From Clostridium sp. CAG:440 (GTDB lineage: Bacteria; Bacillota; Clostridia; TANB77; CAG-508), in NCBI GenBank assembly GCA_000437215.1, contig FR898624.1, forward strand, positions 6,320-35,413: DNA of 29,094 nucleotides, read 5' to 3'. The notes beneath the pieces were generated by a model, which worked only from the letters and a program-made list of their open reading frames with translations, did not search any database and was not told the origin of the DNA. Of this stretch, positions 16,544-24,202 are shown in pieces. Made by a program: the position numbers and the translations under genes. Every line of letters starts with the position of its first letter. The stretch's first letter is position 1.

Positions 16544-16584
16544 AAATCTTCTTAAAGTAAATAATAACTTTAAGGAGATTTTTT
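16544..16584 (+). terminator. Terminator-like hairpin whose 3' arm holds the ATPase ribosome-binding site
   Basis: Arms AAATCTTCTTAAAGT (16544-16558) and ACTTTAAGGAGATTT (16567-16581) pair over 15 bases with one G-U pair and an 8-base loop, followed by six T. AAGGAG in the 3' arm is also the ribosome-binding site for ATG 16585. The hairpin can end the upstream transcript and hide the site in any readthrough RNA. Confidence 0.8.
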
Positions 16585-19140
16585 ATGTGGGATAAAAGTA
16601 TAGAAGAAGTTTTTGAAAAATTAAAAACTAGTAAAAGTGGTTTAACACAAATTCAAGCGGAAGAAAGATTAAAAATAGATGGAAAAAATGAAATTCCAAA
16701 AGCAAAAAATAAAACTATATTTAAAATATTTATTGAACAATTTAAAAGCCCTATAGTTTTAATATTATTAATTGCAGCAATTTTTTCAATATTTACTAAA
16801 AGCTATGCAGATGCAATATTTATATTTGCAGTAATAATTATAAATGCATTAATTGGAACATACCAAGAATGGAACTCTGAAAAAAATAGTGAAAAATTAG
16901 CAAATTTAATAAAAATAAATTCTAAAGTGTTAAGAGATGAAGAAGAAAAACAAATAGCATCACAAAACATAGTTTTAGGAGATATTATTTTGTTAGAATC
17001 TGGAGATAAAGTTCCTGCAGATTTAAGACTTATAGAAACAAATAATTTAGCAATAGATGAATCAATTTTAACAGGTGAATCAATTCAAAAAGACAAAGAC
17101 ATAGAAATAAAAGATGAAGATGAACATTTAGCAGACAGAAGCAATATGGCTTACGCGGGAAGTATTGTAACAAAAGGTAGAGGAAAAGGTGTTGTAGTTG
17201 CAGTTTCCCAAGACACAGAATTTGGAAAAGTTGCTAATAATGTTTTAATAAGTAAAGAAGAAGAATCACCACTTGTTGTTAGAATGAATAGATTTGTTAA
17301 ACAAATAAGTATAGGATTTTTAATTTTAGCTGTATTGCTTTGCATAGTTTTATATTTTAAAGGTTATACAATAACAGAACTATTTTCAACAGTTGTTGCA
17401 TTAACTGTTTCTGCTATACCAGAAGGACTTACAATTGCTATGACAATAGTGCTTTCAATTGCTTCTAGTAAAATGGCAAAAAGAAATGTAATTGTAAAAA
17501 AATTAAATGCAGTTGAGAGCTTAGGAAGTTGTACAAGAATTGCAACAGATAAAACTGGTACATTAACTGTAAATGAACAAACTGCAAAAAAAATATTGCT
17601 CCCAAATGGAAAAATGGCATATATTAAAGGTGTTGGTTATAATGATATTGGAAGTGTAGAATTTGATGAAGAAAGTTCCAAACTAACTAAAAAACAGGCT
17701 ATTCAAATAGCTAAAATGGGGTTTTTAAATAATGAAGCAAGTTTAAAATTAAAAAATGGAAAGTGGATTCATCATGGCGATGCAATAGATACTGCATTTT
17801 TGGCATTGGCATATAAAATGGATGTAAAAGATGTAGGAGAAGTTGTATATAAGATACCATATGAATCTAAAAATAAGTATTCTGCAGTTTTTATAAAAGA
17901 AGAAGGTAATTTTTATGTGACTGTTAAAGGGGCTGTAGAAAGGGTTTTAGAATTTTGTAATAAAATGCAAATAGAAGGCCAAGATGTTTTGTTAGACTAT
18001 AATAAAATAATTTTAGGAGCAGATAAATTATCTAATGAAGGTTTTAGGGTTATTGCTGTTGCCAAAGGAGAGGCAAAACAAGAAGAACATGAAGAAAGTA
18101 AAATTAGGAATTTAACTTTTTTGGGATTGGTTGCTTTTGTTGATCCGATTAGAGAAGATGTAATAGAAGCGGTTGCAAAATGTAAAAAGGCAGGAATTAA
18201 AGTTTCTATGATAACTGGGGATTACAGTTTAACGGCAAATGCAATTGCAAAAAGAATTGGTATAGAAGATGTACATTCTAGGGTTTCACCAATAGGAAAA
18301 CTAGAAATAGTAGAAAATTTTAAAAAACAAGGTGATTTTATTGCAGTAACAGGAGATGGGGTAAATGATACGCCAGCACTTAAAGCTGCAAATATTGGCG
18401 TTGCAATGGGTAGCGGAACAGATATTGCAAAAGAAACTGGAAATATGATAATTGTAGATGATAATTTTTCAAGTATAGTAAATGGAGTTGAAGAAGGCAG
18501 AAAGGCTTATAATAATATAAGGAAAGTAATATATTTGCTTTTATCTACTGGTTTTTCTGAAATTATTTTGTTTGTTTTTACAATGATTTTTGGAATGCCA
18601 ATTCCACTTGTTGCAATTCAGCTTTTATGGCTTAATTTAATTAGTAATGGAATTCAGGGAGATGCTCTGGCTTTTGAAAAAGATACAGAAGATGTAATGA
18701 ATAAAAAAGTAAAAAATACTAAAGAAAAAATTTTTAATAAATTAATGGTGCAAGAGATTGCAATTTCTTCTATAACTATGGCGCTTATAGAGTTTTTTGC
18801 ATTAATTTATTTATTAAAAATAAAACATTATGATTTAACTTTAGTAAGAAGTTATTTATTAACTTTAATGGTATTTATGGAAAATATTCATATTTTTAAT
18901 TGTAGGAGTGAAGTTAAATCAATTTTTAAAACTTCTATGTTAAATAATAGATTTTTAATGCTTTCGATTTTAATTACTTCTATAATTCAAGTTATGATTG
19001 TAAGTTATGAGCCATGGGCTAAGTTTTTTAATTTGACTGTTATTCCTGTTAATAGCATATGGGTTTTGCTGCTTTTAACTGTTCCAATATTGGTTGTTAT
19101 GGAAATTTACAAATTTGTTAAAAGAAATAATGAAAATTGA
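16585..19140 (+). CDS. P-type cation-transporting ATPase (type II, calcium-pump-like)
   Basis: An 851-residue P2-type ATPase, complete. It has an N-terminal cation ATPase domain, the LTGES actuator loop, the phosphorylation motif TDKTGTLT with Asp322, the KGA nucleotide-domain motif (VTVKGAVERVLEF), MITGDYSLTANAIA and the hinge GDGVNDTPALKAANIGVAMG. Roughly ten membrane segments are expected. The M4 ion-binding signature is IPEGLTIAMTIVL. In M6, where SERCA has N-x-x-T-D, this protein has LNLISNGIQGDALAFE, so the ligand aspartate is asparagine. That puts it in a bacterial subgroup related to Ca2+ pumps but of uncertain ion specificity. It probably exports Ca2+ or another cation. ATG 16585 follows AAGGAG in the hairpin described above. 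Confidence 0.93.
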   Translation: MWDKSIEEVFEKLKTSKSGLTQIQAEERLKIDGKNEIPKAKNKTIFKIFIEQFKSPIVLILLIAAIFSIFTKSYADAIFIFAVIIINALIGTYQEWNSEKNSEKLANLIKINSKVLRDEEEKQIASQNIVLGDIILLESGDKVPADLRLIETNNLAIDESILTGESIQKDKDIEIKDEDEHLADRSNMAYAGSIVTKGRGKGVVVAVSQDTEFGKVANNVLISKEEESPLVVRMNRFVKQISIGFLILAVLLCIVLYFKGYTITELFSTVVALTVSAIPEGLTIAMTIVLSIASSKMAKRNVIVKKLNAVESLGSCTRIATDKTGTLTVNEQTAKKILLPNGKMAYIKGVGYNDIGSVEFDEESSKLTKKQAIQIAKMGFLNNEASLKLKNGKWIHHGDAIDTAFLALAYKMDVKDVGEVVYKIPYESKNKYSAVFIKEEGNFYVTVKGAVERVLEFCNKMQIEGQDVLLDYNKIILGADKLSNEGFRVIAVAKGEAKQEEHEESKIRNLTFLGLVAFVDPIREDVIEAVAKCKKAGIKVSMITGDYSLTANAIAKRIGIEDVHSRVSPIGKLEIVENFKKQGDFIAVTGDGVNDTPALKAANIGVAMGSGTDIAKETGNMIIVDDNFSSIVNGVEEGRKAYNNIRKVIYLLLSTGFSEIILFVFTMIFGMPIPLVAIQLLWLNLISNGIQGDALAFEKDTEDVMNKKVKNTKEKIFNKLMVQEIAISSITMALIEFFALIYLLKIKHYDLTLVRSYLLTLMVFMENIHIFNCRSEVKSIFKTSMLNNRFLMLSILITSIIQVMIVSYEPWAKFFNLTVIPVNSIWVLLLLTVPILVVMEIYKFVKRNNEN

Positions 19141-19169
19141 AACAAAAATCTAAATAATAAATAAAAATC

Positions 19170-19213
19170 AAAAAAAGAGGTTTTCCAGACAACGTGAGGA
19201 GAATCTCTTTTTA
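19170..19213 (+). terminator. Terminator after the ATPase gene
   Basis: AAAAAAGAGG-TTTTCC pairs with GGAGAA-TCTCTTTTT across an 11-base loop, with a T-rich right arm. The stem has small imperfections. Confidence 0.65.
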
Positions 19214-19254
19214 AATTACATTTCAATTTTAGGAGCTTTTAATAATAAAAAATG

Positions 19255-19297
19255 TTGAAAAATTTTGATTATAATATTATAATAGTTATAATCAAAA
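19255..19297 (+). promoter_or_regulatory. Promoter with a 12-base inverted repeat around the -10, toxin operon
   Basis: TTGAAA (19255-19260) and TATAAT (19278-19283) are 17 bases apart. Perfect 12-base arms TTTTGATTATAA (19263-19274) and TTATAATCAAAA (19286-19297) bracket the -10 box. This is a classic layout for an autorepressed toxin-antitoxin operon. Confidence 0.72.
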
Positions 19298-19316
19298 AAT
19301 GTAGAAGGAGGTAAAA

Positions 19317-19526
19317 ATGAATCAAACAAGTAAATTGAGTGTGGCAATGGAATTAATAGAAAAAAGAATAGCAGAATGTAGTATAAAATTACATGAAACA
19401 AAAGAAAATAAAGAGTTAAATAAAAAATATCAAGAATTATTAAGGATAAGAGATAAAATTTATAAAAACGATGAAAAAGAAATAGAAGCAATAATAATAG
19501 AAGAAAGGAAACAAAAAAATGATTAA
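19317..19526 (+). CDS. Small helical protein, candidate antitoxin of the zeta toxin
   Basis: A 69-residue, highly charged, apparently all-helical protein (KLSVAMELIEKRIAECSIKL, then KYQELLRIRDKIYKN). AGAAGGAGG precedes ATG 19317. It overlaps the zeta-toxin gene by 8 bases (ATGATTAA), so the two are translationally coupled. Its position upstream of the toxin and its size fit the antitoxin role of epsilon in epsilon-zeta systems, although I see no clear sequence match to epsilon. It shows no obvious ribbon-helix-helix or HTH, so a separate operator-binding function is uncertain. The antitoxin role is inference from context. Confidence 0.65.
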   Translation: MNQTSKLSVAMELIEKRIAECSIKLHETKENKELNKKYQELLRIRDKIYKNDEKEIEAIIIEERKQKND

Positions 19527-20457
19527 TCCAAATGTAAGAGCAAAAGACAGAATATATAGTGAATTACCAGAAGAATTAAAAGCATTAATGAGAAAATATA
19601 TATTATCAGAGGATGAACACAATTTAATTTTGCAAGACATAAAAAAACAGTCATATGCAAACAAAAAACCAGTAAGTAATCCAACATTTTATATAGTAAC
19701 GGGACAAACAGGAAGCGGAAAAAGCAATTTAACATCATATTTATACTCAAAAGAAGAAAACGTAGTAGTTATTGATTCAGACAAATATAAAGCATATAGA
19801 CCAGATAGCCAAGAAATATTAGATGAACATTTAGCAGAATATGCATTTTTAACTGCACCAGACTCATATTTACATAGAGATGAAATGATTGTGGATGCAA
19901 TAAAATCAAAATATAATATTTTAATGGAATGCGCAACTTCAGAAAAAGAAGGACTATTTGTAAATACAGAAATATTAAAGAAAGCTGGCTATAATGTTGA
20001 AATACATGCATTAGGTGTAAGTTCATTAAATAGTGTAATGTCTGCCCACGAAAGATATGAAGCATTGTTAGAAATAAATGATAATGCCGCAAAACTTACC
20101 AGTATAGAAAGACATGATGATTCTTACAACTCTTTGGGAAAAGCAATAATGGAAGAACAGCGAAAAAAAGGTGTGAAGATAAATGTGTATAAAAGAGGTG
20201 ATAAAAGGCCATTTATACCAGAAGAAATATATAATCAAACAGATAAAAAAGGAAGATATTCATGCCCATATGAAGCGTTAATAGATGCACAAGCACAAGA
20301 TTTACAAAAAACATTACCAACATTTGAAAAAAGATATAATGTGTTAGTAAATCAAATGGAAATTAGGAAAGCCCCACAAAAACAAATTGAACAGTTAAAA
20401 AAAATAAAACAAAGATATGAACAAAGTGTTGAAAAAACAAATGGAAAGGAAATATAA
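19519..20457 (+). CDS. Zeta-toxin family kinase
   Basis: A 312-residue P-loop protein of the zeta toxin family. The N-terminal helical stretch ends at FYIVTGQTGSGKSNLTS (Walker A, Lys68-Ser69), followed by VVVIDSDKYKAYRPD, the family's substrate-contact region, and ILMECATSEKEG, a second strand with acidic residues. A later segment (SAHERYEALLE) fits the helix that contacts substrate and ATP. The C-terminus (residues ~260-312) is a lysine-rich helical extension. Zeta toxins phosphorylate UDP-N-acetylglucosamine and block peptidoglycan synthesis. AGAAAGGAAAC precedes ATG 19519 within the antitoxin gene. An MBL gene follows after three bases. The kinase family call is firm; toxicity is inferred. 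Confidence 0.88.
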   Translation: MINPNVRAKDRIYSELPEELKALMRKYILSEDEHNLILQDIKKQSYANKKPVSNPTFYIVTGQTGSGKSNLTSYLYSKEENVVVIDSDKYKAYRPDSQEILDEHLAEYAFLTAPDSYLHRDEMIVDAIKSKYNILMECATSEKEGLFVNTEILKKAGYNVEIHALGVSSLNSVMSAHERYEALLEINDNAAKLTSIERHDDSYNSLGKAIMEEQRKKGVKINVYKRGDKRPFIPEEIYNQTDKKGRYSCPYEALIDAQAQDLQKTLPTFEKRYNVLVNQMEIRKAPQKQIEQLKKIKQRYEQSVEKTNGKEI

Positions 20458-20460
20458 AAA

Positions 20461-21267
20461 ATGAAAATTACAATGTTAGGAACAGGACATGCAACTGTTA
20501 CAAACTGTTACAATACATGTTTTACTATTAGTGAAAATAATAAACATTTCTTAGTTGATGCAGGTGGAGGAAATGGAATATTAAAACAATTAAAAGATTC
20601 AAATATAAAACCAGCAGATATAGTAGCAATGTTTATTTCACATACGCATACAGATCATATAATGGGAGCTGTTTGGATAATAAGAGTAATAGGAAGAAAA
20701 TATCTAGTAGAAGATTATAAAACACCATTTAATATTTATGGTAACAATGAGGTTATAAGTGCAATTCGAAAGATGTGTGAGGCGGTGTTACCACAAAAAT
20801 GGAATGATTTGTTTGAAGATAAAATAATACTAAATGTTGTTGATACTGGAGTAGAAACAAATATTTTAAATAAAAAAATTGAATTTTTTGATATAAATGC
20901 AAAAAAAGTTAAGCAAACAGGATTTATGATGTGGCTTAATGAAAGTGAAAAATTTACGTTTATAGGTGATGAAACCTGTTCAGAAACAACTAAAAAATAT
21001 GTTGAAAATAGTAAATGGCTTTTTGCAGATGCTTATATGGCAGGAAAAGAAGCAGAAGAATATAACCCAATACAAAAGCATCATCATAGTACTGTGAAAT
21101 TTGTTGCGGAATTGTGTAAAGAACTTAATGTAAAAAATGTGATTATGTCACATACTGTTGATACTGATCTAGAAAATAGAAAAAAATTATTTACAGAAGA
21201 TGCGCATAAATATTATGGTGGAAATGTATTTGTTCCAGATGATTTGGAAGTAATAGAAATAAAATAA
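20461..21267 (+). CDS. MBL-fold hydrolase in the zeta-toxin operon
   Basis: A 268-residue metallo-beta-lactamase-fold protein, resembling the RNase Z/phosphodiesterase-like branch. Metal ligands visible are SHTHTDHIMG near residue 62, FTFIGDETCS near residue 178, and histidines in QKHHHSTVKF and MSHTVDT. It starts with a beta strand and LGTGHATVTNCYNTCF, typical of the branch. Its ATG lies three bases after the toxin stop, with AAAGGAAAT in the toxin 3' end, so it belongs to the same operon. The reaction could be nucleic acid, cyclic nucleotide or phosphoester hydrolysis; sequence alone does not decide. Its place in a toxin operon could mean a third component or a cargo gene. Confidence 0.82.
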   Translation: MKITMLGTGHATVTNCYNTCFTISENNKHFLVDAGGGNGILKQLKDSNIKPADIVAMFISHTHTDHIMGAVWIIRVIGRKYLVEDYKTPFNIYGNNEVISAIRKMCEAVLPQKWNDLFEDKIILNVVDTGVETNILNKKIEFFDINAKKVKQTGFMMWLNESEKFTFIGDETCSETTKKYVENSKWLFADAYMAGKEAEEYNPIQKHHHSTVKFVAELCKELNVKNVIMSHTVDTDLENRKKLFTEDAHKYYGGNVFVPDDLEVIEIK

Positions 21268-21291
21268 ATTTGGTAAAATACAATTAAATAT

Positions 21292-21324
21292 AAAAAGAGG
21301 TTCTTCAAATAGAACCTCTTTTTT
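21292..21324. terminator. Bidirectional terminator between the MBL gene and asnB
   Basis: A 13-base stem (AAAAAGAGGTTCT, loop TCAAAT, AGAACCTCTTTTT) with A and T tracts on both sides serves the convergent transcripts. Confidence 0.9.
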
Positions 21325-21325
21325 C

Positions 21326-23173
21326 TTATAACTCAATTTTAGGTTCATACTTCTCAAGCCACATATTAACCTGACACAAATAAGCCATAAGTTGTGGGCC
21401 AGTCATTAATTGACCAAACCAAGGTCTTGTAAATGCTGTTCCATCAGTATTTAAAATATCTAAAATATATTGTCTATTTAATAAATTATTAATAGGCGCG
21501 TTTTTATCTTGCATAATATTTGTAAGCATTCCTTTTACTTTGGCAAGATATGTTGGATTGTGAGTTTTTGGGTAAGGAGATTTTTTCCTATCTACAATTT
21601 CGTCAGGCAAAAAGTTACGACAAACATATCTAAGAAGGCCTTTTTCTCTACCATTTAGTGCTTTAATCTCCCATGGGATATTCCATACATATTCGGCTAA
21701 CCTATAATCGCAAAAAGGAACACGAAGCTCTAAACCATTGTACATAGCCATTCTATCTGATCTATCTAAAAGAGTTTGCATAAACCAATTTAATGTAAGA
21801 TGTGAAATTTTTCTTTTTTCTGCTGTTTGTTTAGAATCTGTATCTAAAATTTCAACCTCTTTTAAACTTTCATTATACCTAAAATCTATATAATCTTTTA
21901 AATTAACCTTATTAGAAATAAGTGGGTTTAACAATTGCTGCCTTTCATTTATTGCAATTGACCATGGAAAAGTATTACTATTTAATGCATCTTCACGGAA
22001 AAACCATGGGTAACCGCCAAAAATTTCATCGGCACATTCACCAGTTAATGCAACAGTCATTTCTTTTTTTACATTTTTACAAAATAAAAGTAAAGAAGAA
22101 TCAATATCAGCCATACCAGGAATATCACGTGCAATCATGGCATCTTCTAAGTAAGAGGCAAGTTCTGGAGTGTCAATTACAATTGAGTGATGGTTGGTGT
22201 ATAAGTTTTTATTCATTAGGTTTATATAATAATTATCAGAATTTGGTTGAAAATCACTTTTAACAAAATTTTTGTCATTATCTACATAGTCTATAGAATA
22301 CGTGTCAAGTGGTGGTAAACCATTATTTTTACAATAGTTTGAGGCAAATTTTGATATAATGCTAGAGTCTAATCCACCAGAAAGAAAGGTACATAAAGGA
22401 ACGTCAGACACTAGCTGCCTTGTAATTGCATCATTTAATAAAAATTCAACCTTTTGGCAAGTAGTTCCAAAACTATCTGTATGTGGCTTAGAATGTAATT
22501 TCCAATATCTTTTTGTTACATAGTCATCTTTGTTTAATATAGCAAAATGAGCAGGTTTTAATTCATATATATTTTTAAATGTAGTAAATCCTGCGGTATG
22601 TGCAGGACCAATTCCAAATAATTCGCAAATACCTTGTTTATCAACTGTTTTTTCAATTCCAGGAAATTCAAATAATGCTTTTATTTCTGATGCAAAAACA
22701 AAATTATTATCATACATTGTGTAAAATAAAGGTTTTACGCCAAAGTGGTCACGTGCCATAAATAATTCTTGTTCTTTTGTATTCCATATAGCAAATGCAA
22801 ATATACCATTTAGGTGGTTTACTACATCTTTTCCATAATGAATGTAACTTTTTAGTAAAATTTCTGTATCACAGTGGCCAGTAAATTCAAAATTATTTTC
22901 TTCCAATGTTTTTCTTAACTCTTTTGTATTATAAATTTGACCATTATATACTATTACGTATTCTCCATATGTATATTTTTCTACCATTGGTTGTTTACCA
23001 CCTTTGGGGTCAATTACAATTAATCTTTTGTGACCAAGTCCTACATTTTGGCTTATGTAATAACCATCTTCATCAGGACCTCTTTTTGATAGTGTATTAT
23101 TCATGTTAATTAATATTTCTTTGTAATTAGAAATATCTTTTTTATAATTTACTATTCCAACAAATCCACACAT
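21326..23173 (-). CDS. asnB: Asparagine synthetase (glutamine-hydrolysing)
   Basis: A 615-residue AsnB that converts aspartate, glutamine and ATP to asparagine. It starts MCGFVGIVNY, so Cys2 becomes the N-terminal nucleophile of the glutaminase domain, followed by LSKRGPDEDGYY, VIVYNGQIYNTKELR and the TGHCDTEILL motif. The synthetase domain has the PP-loop LCTFLSGGLDSSIIS, GECADEIFGGYPWFF and the C-terminal ELRVPFCDYRLAEY and DEIVDRKKSPYPK. ATG 23173 is preceded by TTGGAGG on the minus strand; a longer frame to 23215 would bury the catalytic cysteine. TATAAT-like sequence lies upstream near 23193-23198, without a good -35. It diverges from the DUF5662 gene. Confidence 0.97.
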   Translation of the reverse strand: MCGFVGIVNYKKDISNYKEILINMNNTLSKRGPDEDGYYISQNVGLGHKRLIVIDPKGGKQPMVEKYTYGEYVIVYNGQIYNTKELRKTLEENNFEFTGHCDTEILLKSYIHYGKDVVNHLNGIFAFAIWNTKEQELFMARDHFGVKPLFYTMYDNNFVFASEIKALFEFPGIEKTVDKQGICELFGIGPAHTAGFTTFKNIYELKPAHFAILNKDDYVTKRYWKLHSKPHTDSFGTTCQKVEFLLNDAITRQLVSDVPLCTFLSGGLDSSIISKFASNYCKNNGLPPLDTYSIDYVDNDKNFVKSDFQPNSDNYYINLMNKNLYTNHHSIVIDTPELASYLEDAMIARDIPGMADIDSSLLLFCKNVKKEMTVALTGECADEIFGGYPWFFREDALNSNTFPWSIAINERQQLLNPLISNKVNLKDYIDFRYNESLKEVEILDTDSKQTAEKRKISHLTLNWFMQTLLDRSDRMAMYNGLELRVPFCDYRLAEYVWNIPWEIKALNGREKGLLRYVCRNFLPDEIVDRKKSPYPKTHNPTYLAKVKGMLTNIMQDKNAPINNLLNRQYILDILNTDGTAFTRPWFGQLMTGPQLMAYLCQVNMWLEKYEPKIEL

Positions 23174-23273
23174 ATTTATTCCTCCAATTAATTTATTATA
23201 TGCAAATAAATGCAAAAGTTTATTGATTTATGAAAATTGTTATAGTAAAATAATAAAAGAAAAGAGGGAAAAA

Positions 23274-23813
23274 ATGATACTAAAAAATGCACTAAAACAT
23301 CTAAAATTAATTACAAAACATAAATGGGTAGTATTTAAATTATGTTGCAAGGTTGGTATTCCATGGAGAGGATTTGTACATGATTTGTCAAAATATTCTT
23401 TTACAGAGTTTGGAGAAAGTGTAAAATATTATACTGGAACACATTCACCAATTTCAGAGTGTAGAAAGCAAACAGGACGTTCAATGGCATGGGTACACCA
23501 TAAAGCAAAAAACAAGCATCATGCAGAGTACTGGATTGACTTTTACCCAGAGCCAAGGCCTGTAATGATACCATACAAATATGTTGCAGAGATGATATGT
23601 GATAAATTGGCTGCAGGAATAATTTATAGTGGTAAAAATTGGACAAGTGATTTAGAATTAAATTATTATATGAAAGAAAGGGAGAACAATTTAATTCATG
23701 AAGGGGTAGATAAATTACTTATTGATGTATTTACTCAAGTTAAAGATAATGGCATTGATAAAACTCTAAAAAGAAAGAATATAAAAGAATTATATAAAAA
23801 ATATTGTGAATAA
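23274..23813 (+). CDS. DUF5662 family protein
   Basis: A 179-residue protein that matches what I know of the DUF5662 family, sometimes mislabelled catalase. Signature segments are LKLITKHKWVVFKLCCKVGI, PWRGFVHDLSKYSFTEFGE, SMAWVHHKAKNKHHAEYW and PVMIPYKYVAEMICDKLAAG. Conserved histidines and aspartates (HDLSKYS, HHKAKNKHH) suggest metal binding with an HD-like all-helical fold, but no reaction is established. AGAGGG precedes ATG 23274; a longer frame from 23223 has no ribosome-binding site. It stands alone between asnB and the L32 gene. Confidence 0.8.
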   Translation: MILKNALKHLKLITKHKWVVFKLCCKVGIPWRGFVHDLSKYSFTEFGESVKYYTGTHSPISECRKQTGRSMAWVHHKAKNKHHAEYWIDFYPEPRPVMIPYKYVAEMICDKLAAGIIYSGKNWTSDLELNYYMKERENNLIHEGVDKLLIDVFTQVKDNGIDKTLKRKNIKELYKKYCE

Positions 23814-23836
23814 ATATATGTTTATTAAATTAATTA

Positions 23837-23865
23837 TTGACAAAACAAAAAAATACTTGTATAAT
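23837..23865 (+). promoter_or_regulatory. Near-consensus promoter of the L32 gene
   Basis: TTGACA (23837-23842) and TATAAT (23860-23865) are both perfect and separated by 17 bases, as expected for a highly expressed ribosomal protein gene. Transcription would start near 23872. Confidence 0.88.
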
Positions 23866-23935
23866 CATATAGTGACTAAAAATTATGTAAAAAAATAGAA
23901 AGATATATACATATCTAAACAAGGAGGGAATTAAC

Positions 23936-24121
23936 ATGGCACAACCAAAAAGAAGATGGTCTAAAGCAAGAACACACTTAAAAAGATCAACATGGAAAAA
24001 AGAAGAACCAAAATTTGCAAGCTGTCCACATTGTCACGAACCAGTATTACCACATAGAGTTTGTAAAAACTGCGGATACTATGATGGAAAAGAAGTAATA
24101 GCAAAAAAAGAAGAAAATTAA
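23936..24121 (+). CDS. rpmF: Ribosomal protein L32
   Basis: A 61-residue bacterial bL32. It starts MAQPKRRWSKARTHLKRSTW and has the zinc-ribbon C-x2-C pairs CPHC and CKNC around LPHRVCKNCGYYDGKEV. bL32 is a small protein of the 50S subunit near the peptidyl transferase centre. The zinc-binding (C+) form is present, so zinc limitation could affect it. AAGGAGGG precedes ATG 23936, with a consensus promoter upstream. The usual YceD/DUF177 neighbour is absent, so the gene is monocistronic or ends a short unit. Confidence 0.96.
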   Translation: MAQPKRRWSKARTHLKRSTWKKEEPKFASCPHCHEPVLPHRVCKNCGYYDGKEVIAKKEEN

Positions 24122-24125
24122 TAAT

Positions 24126-24177
24126 GAAAAGAGAACTCACAAATAGAAATAATTCTATAAAAGTGTAGTTCTCTTTA
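24126..24177 (+). terminator. Hairpin after the L32 gene, weak terminator
   Basis: AAAGAGAACT near 24128-24137 pairs with AGTTCTCTTT at 24167-24176, with a small inner hairpin (TAGAA/TTCTA). There is no long T run after it, so termination may be partial and let the next gene be transcribed. Confidence 0.55.
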
Positions 24178-24202
24178 GCATTTAAAGGAGAAAATAAAAC
24201 AC

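Noticed and set aside
23173..23215. Longer N-terminus of AsnB
   Set aside because: The catalytic Cys must follow the initiator Met, and the GGAGG lies just before ATG 23173.
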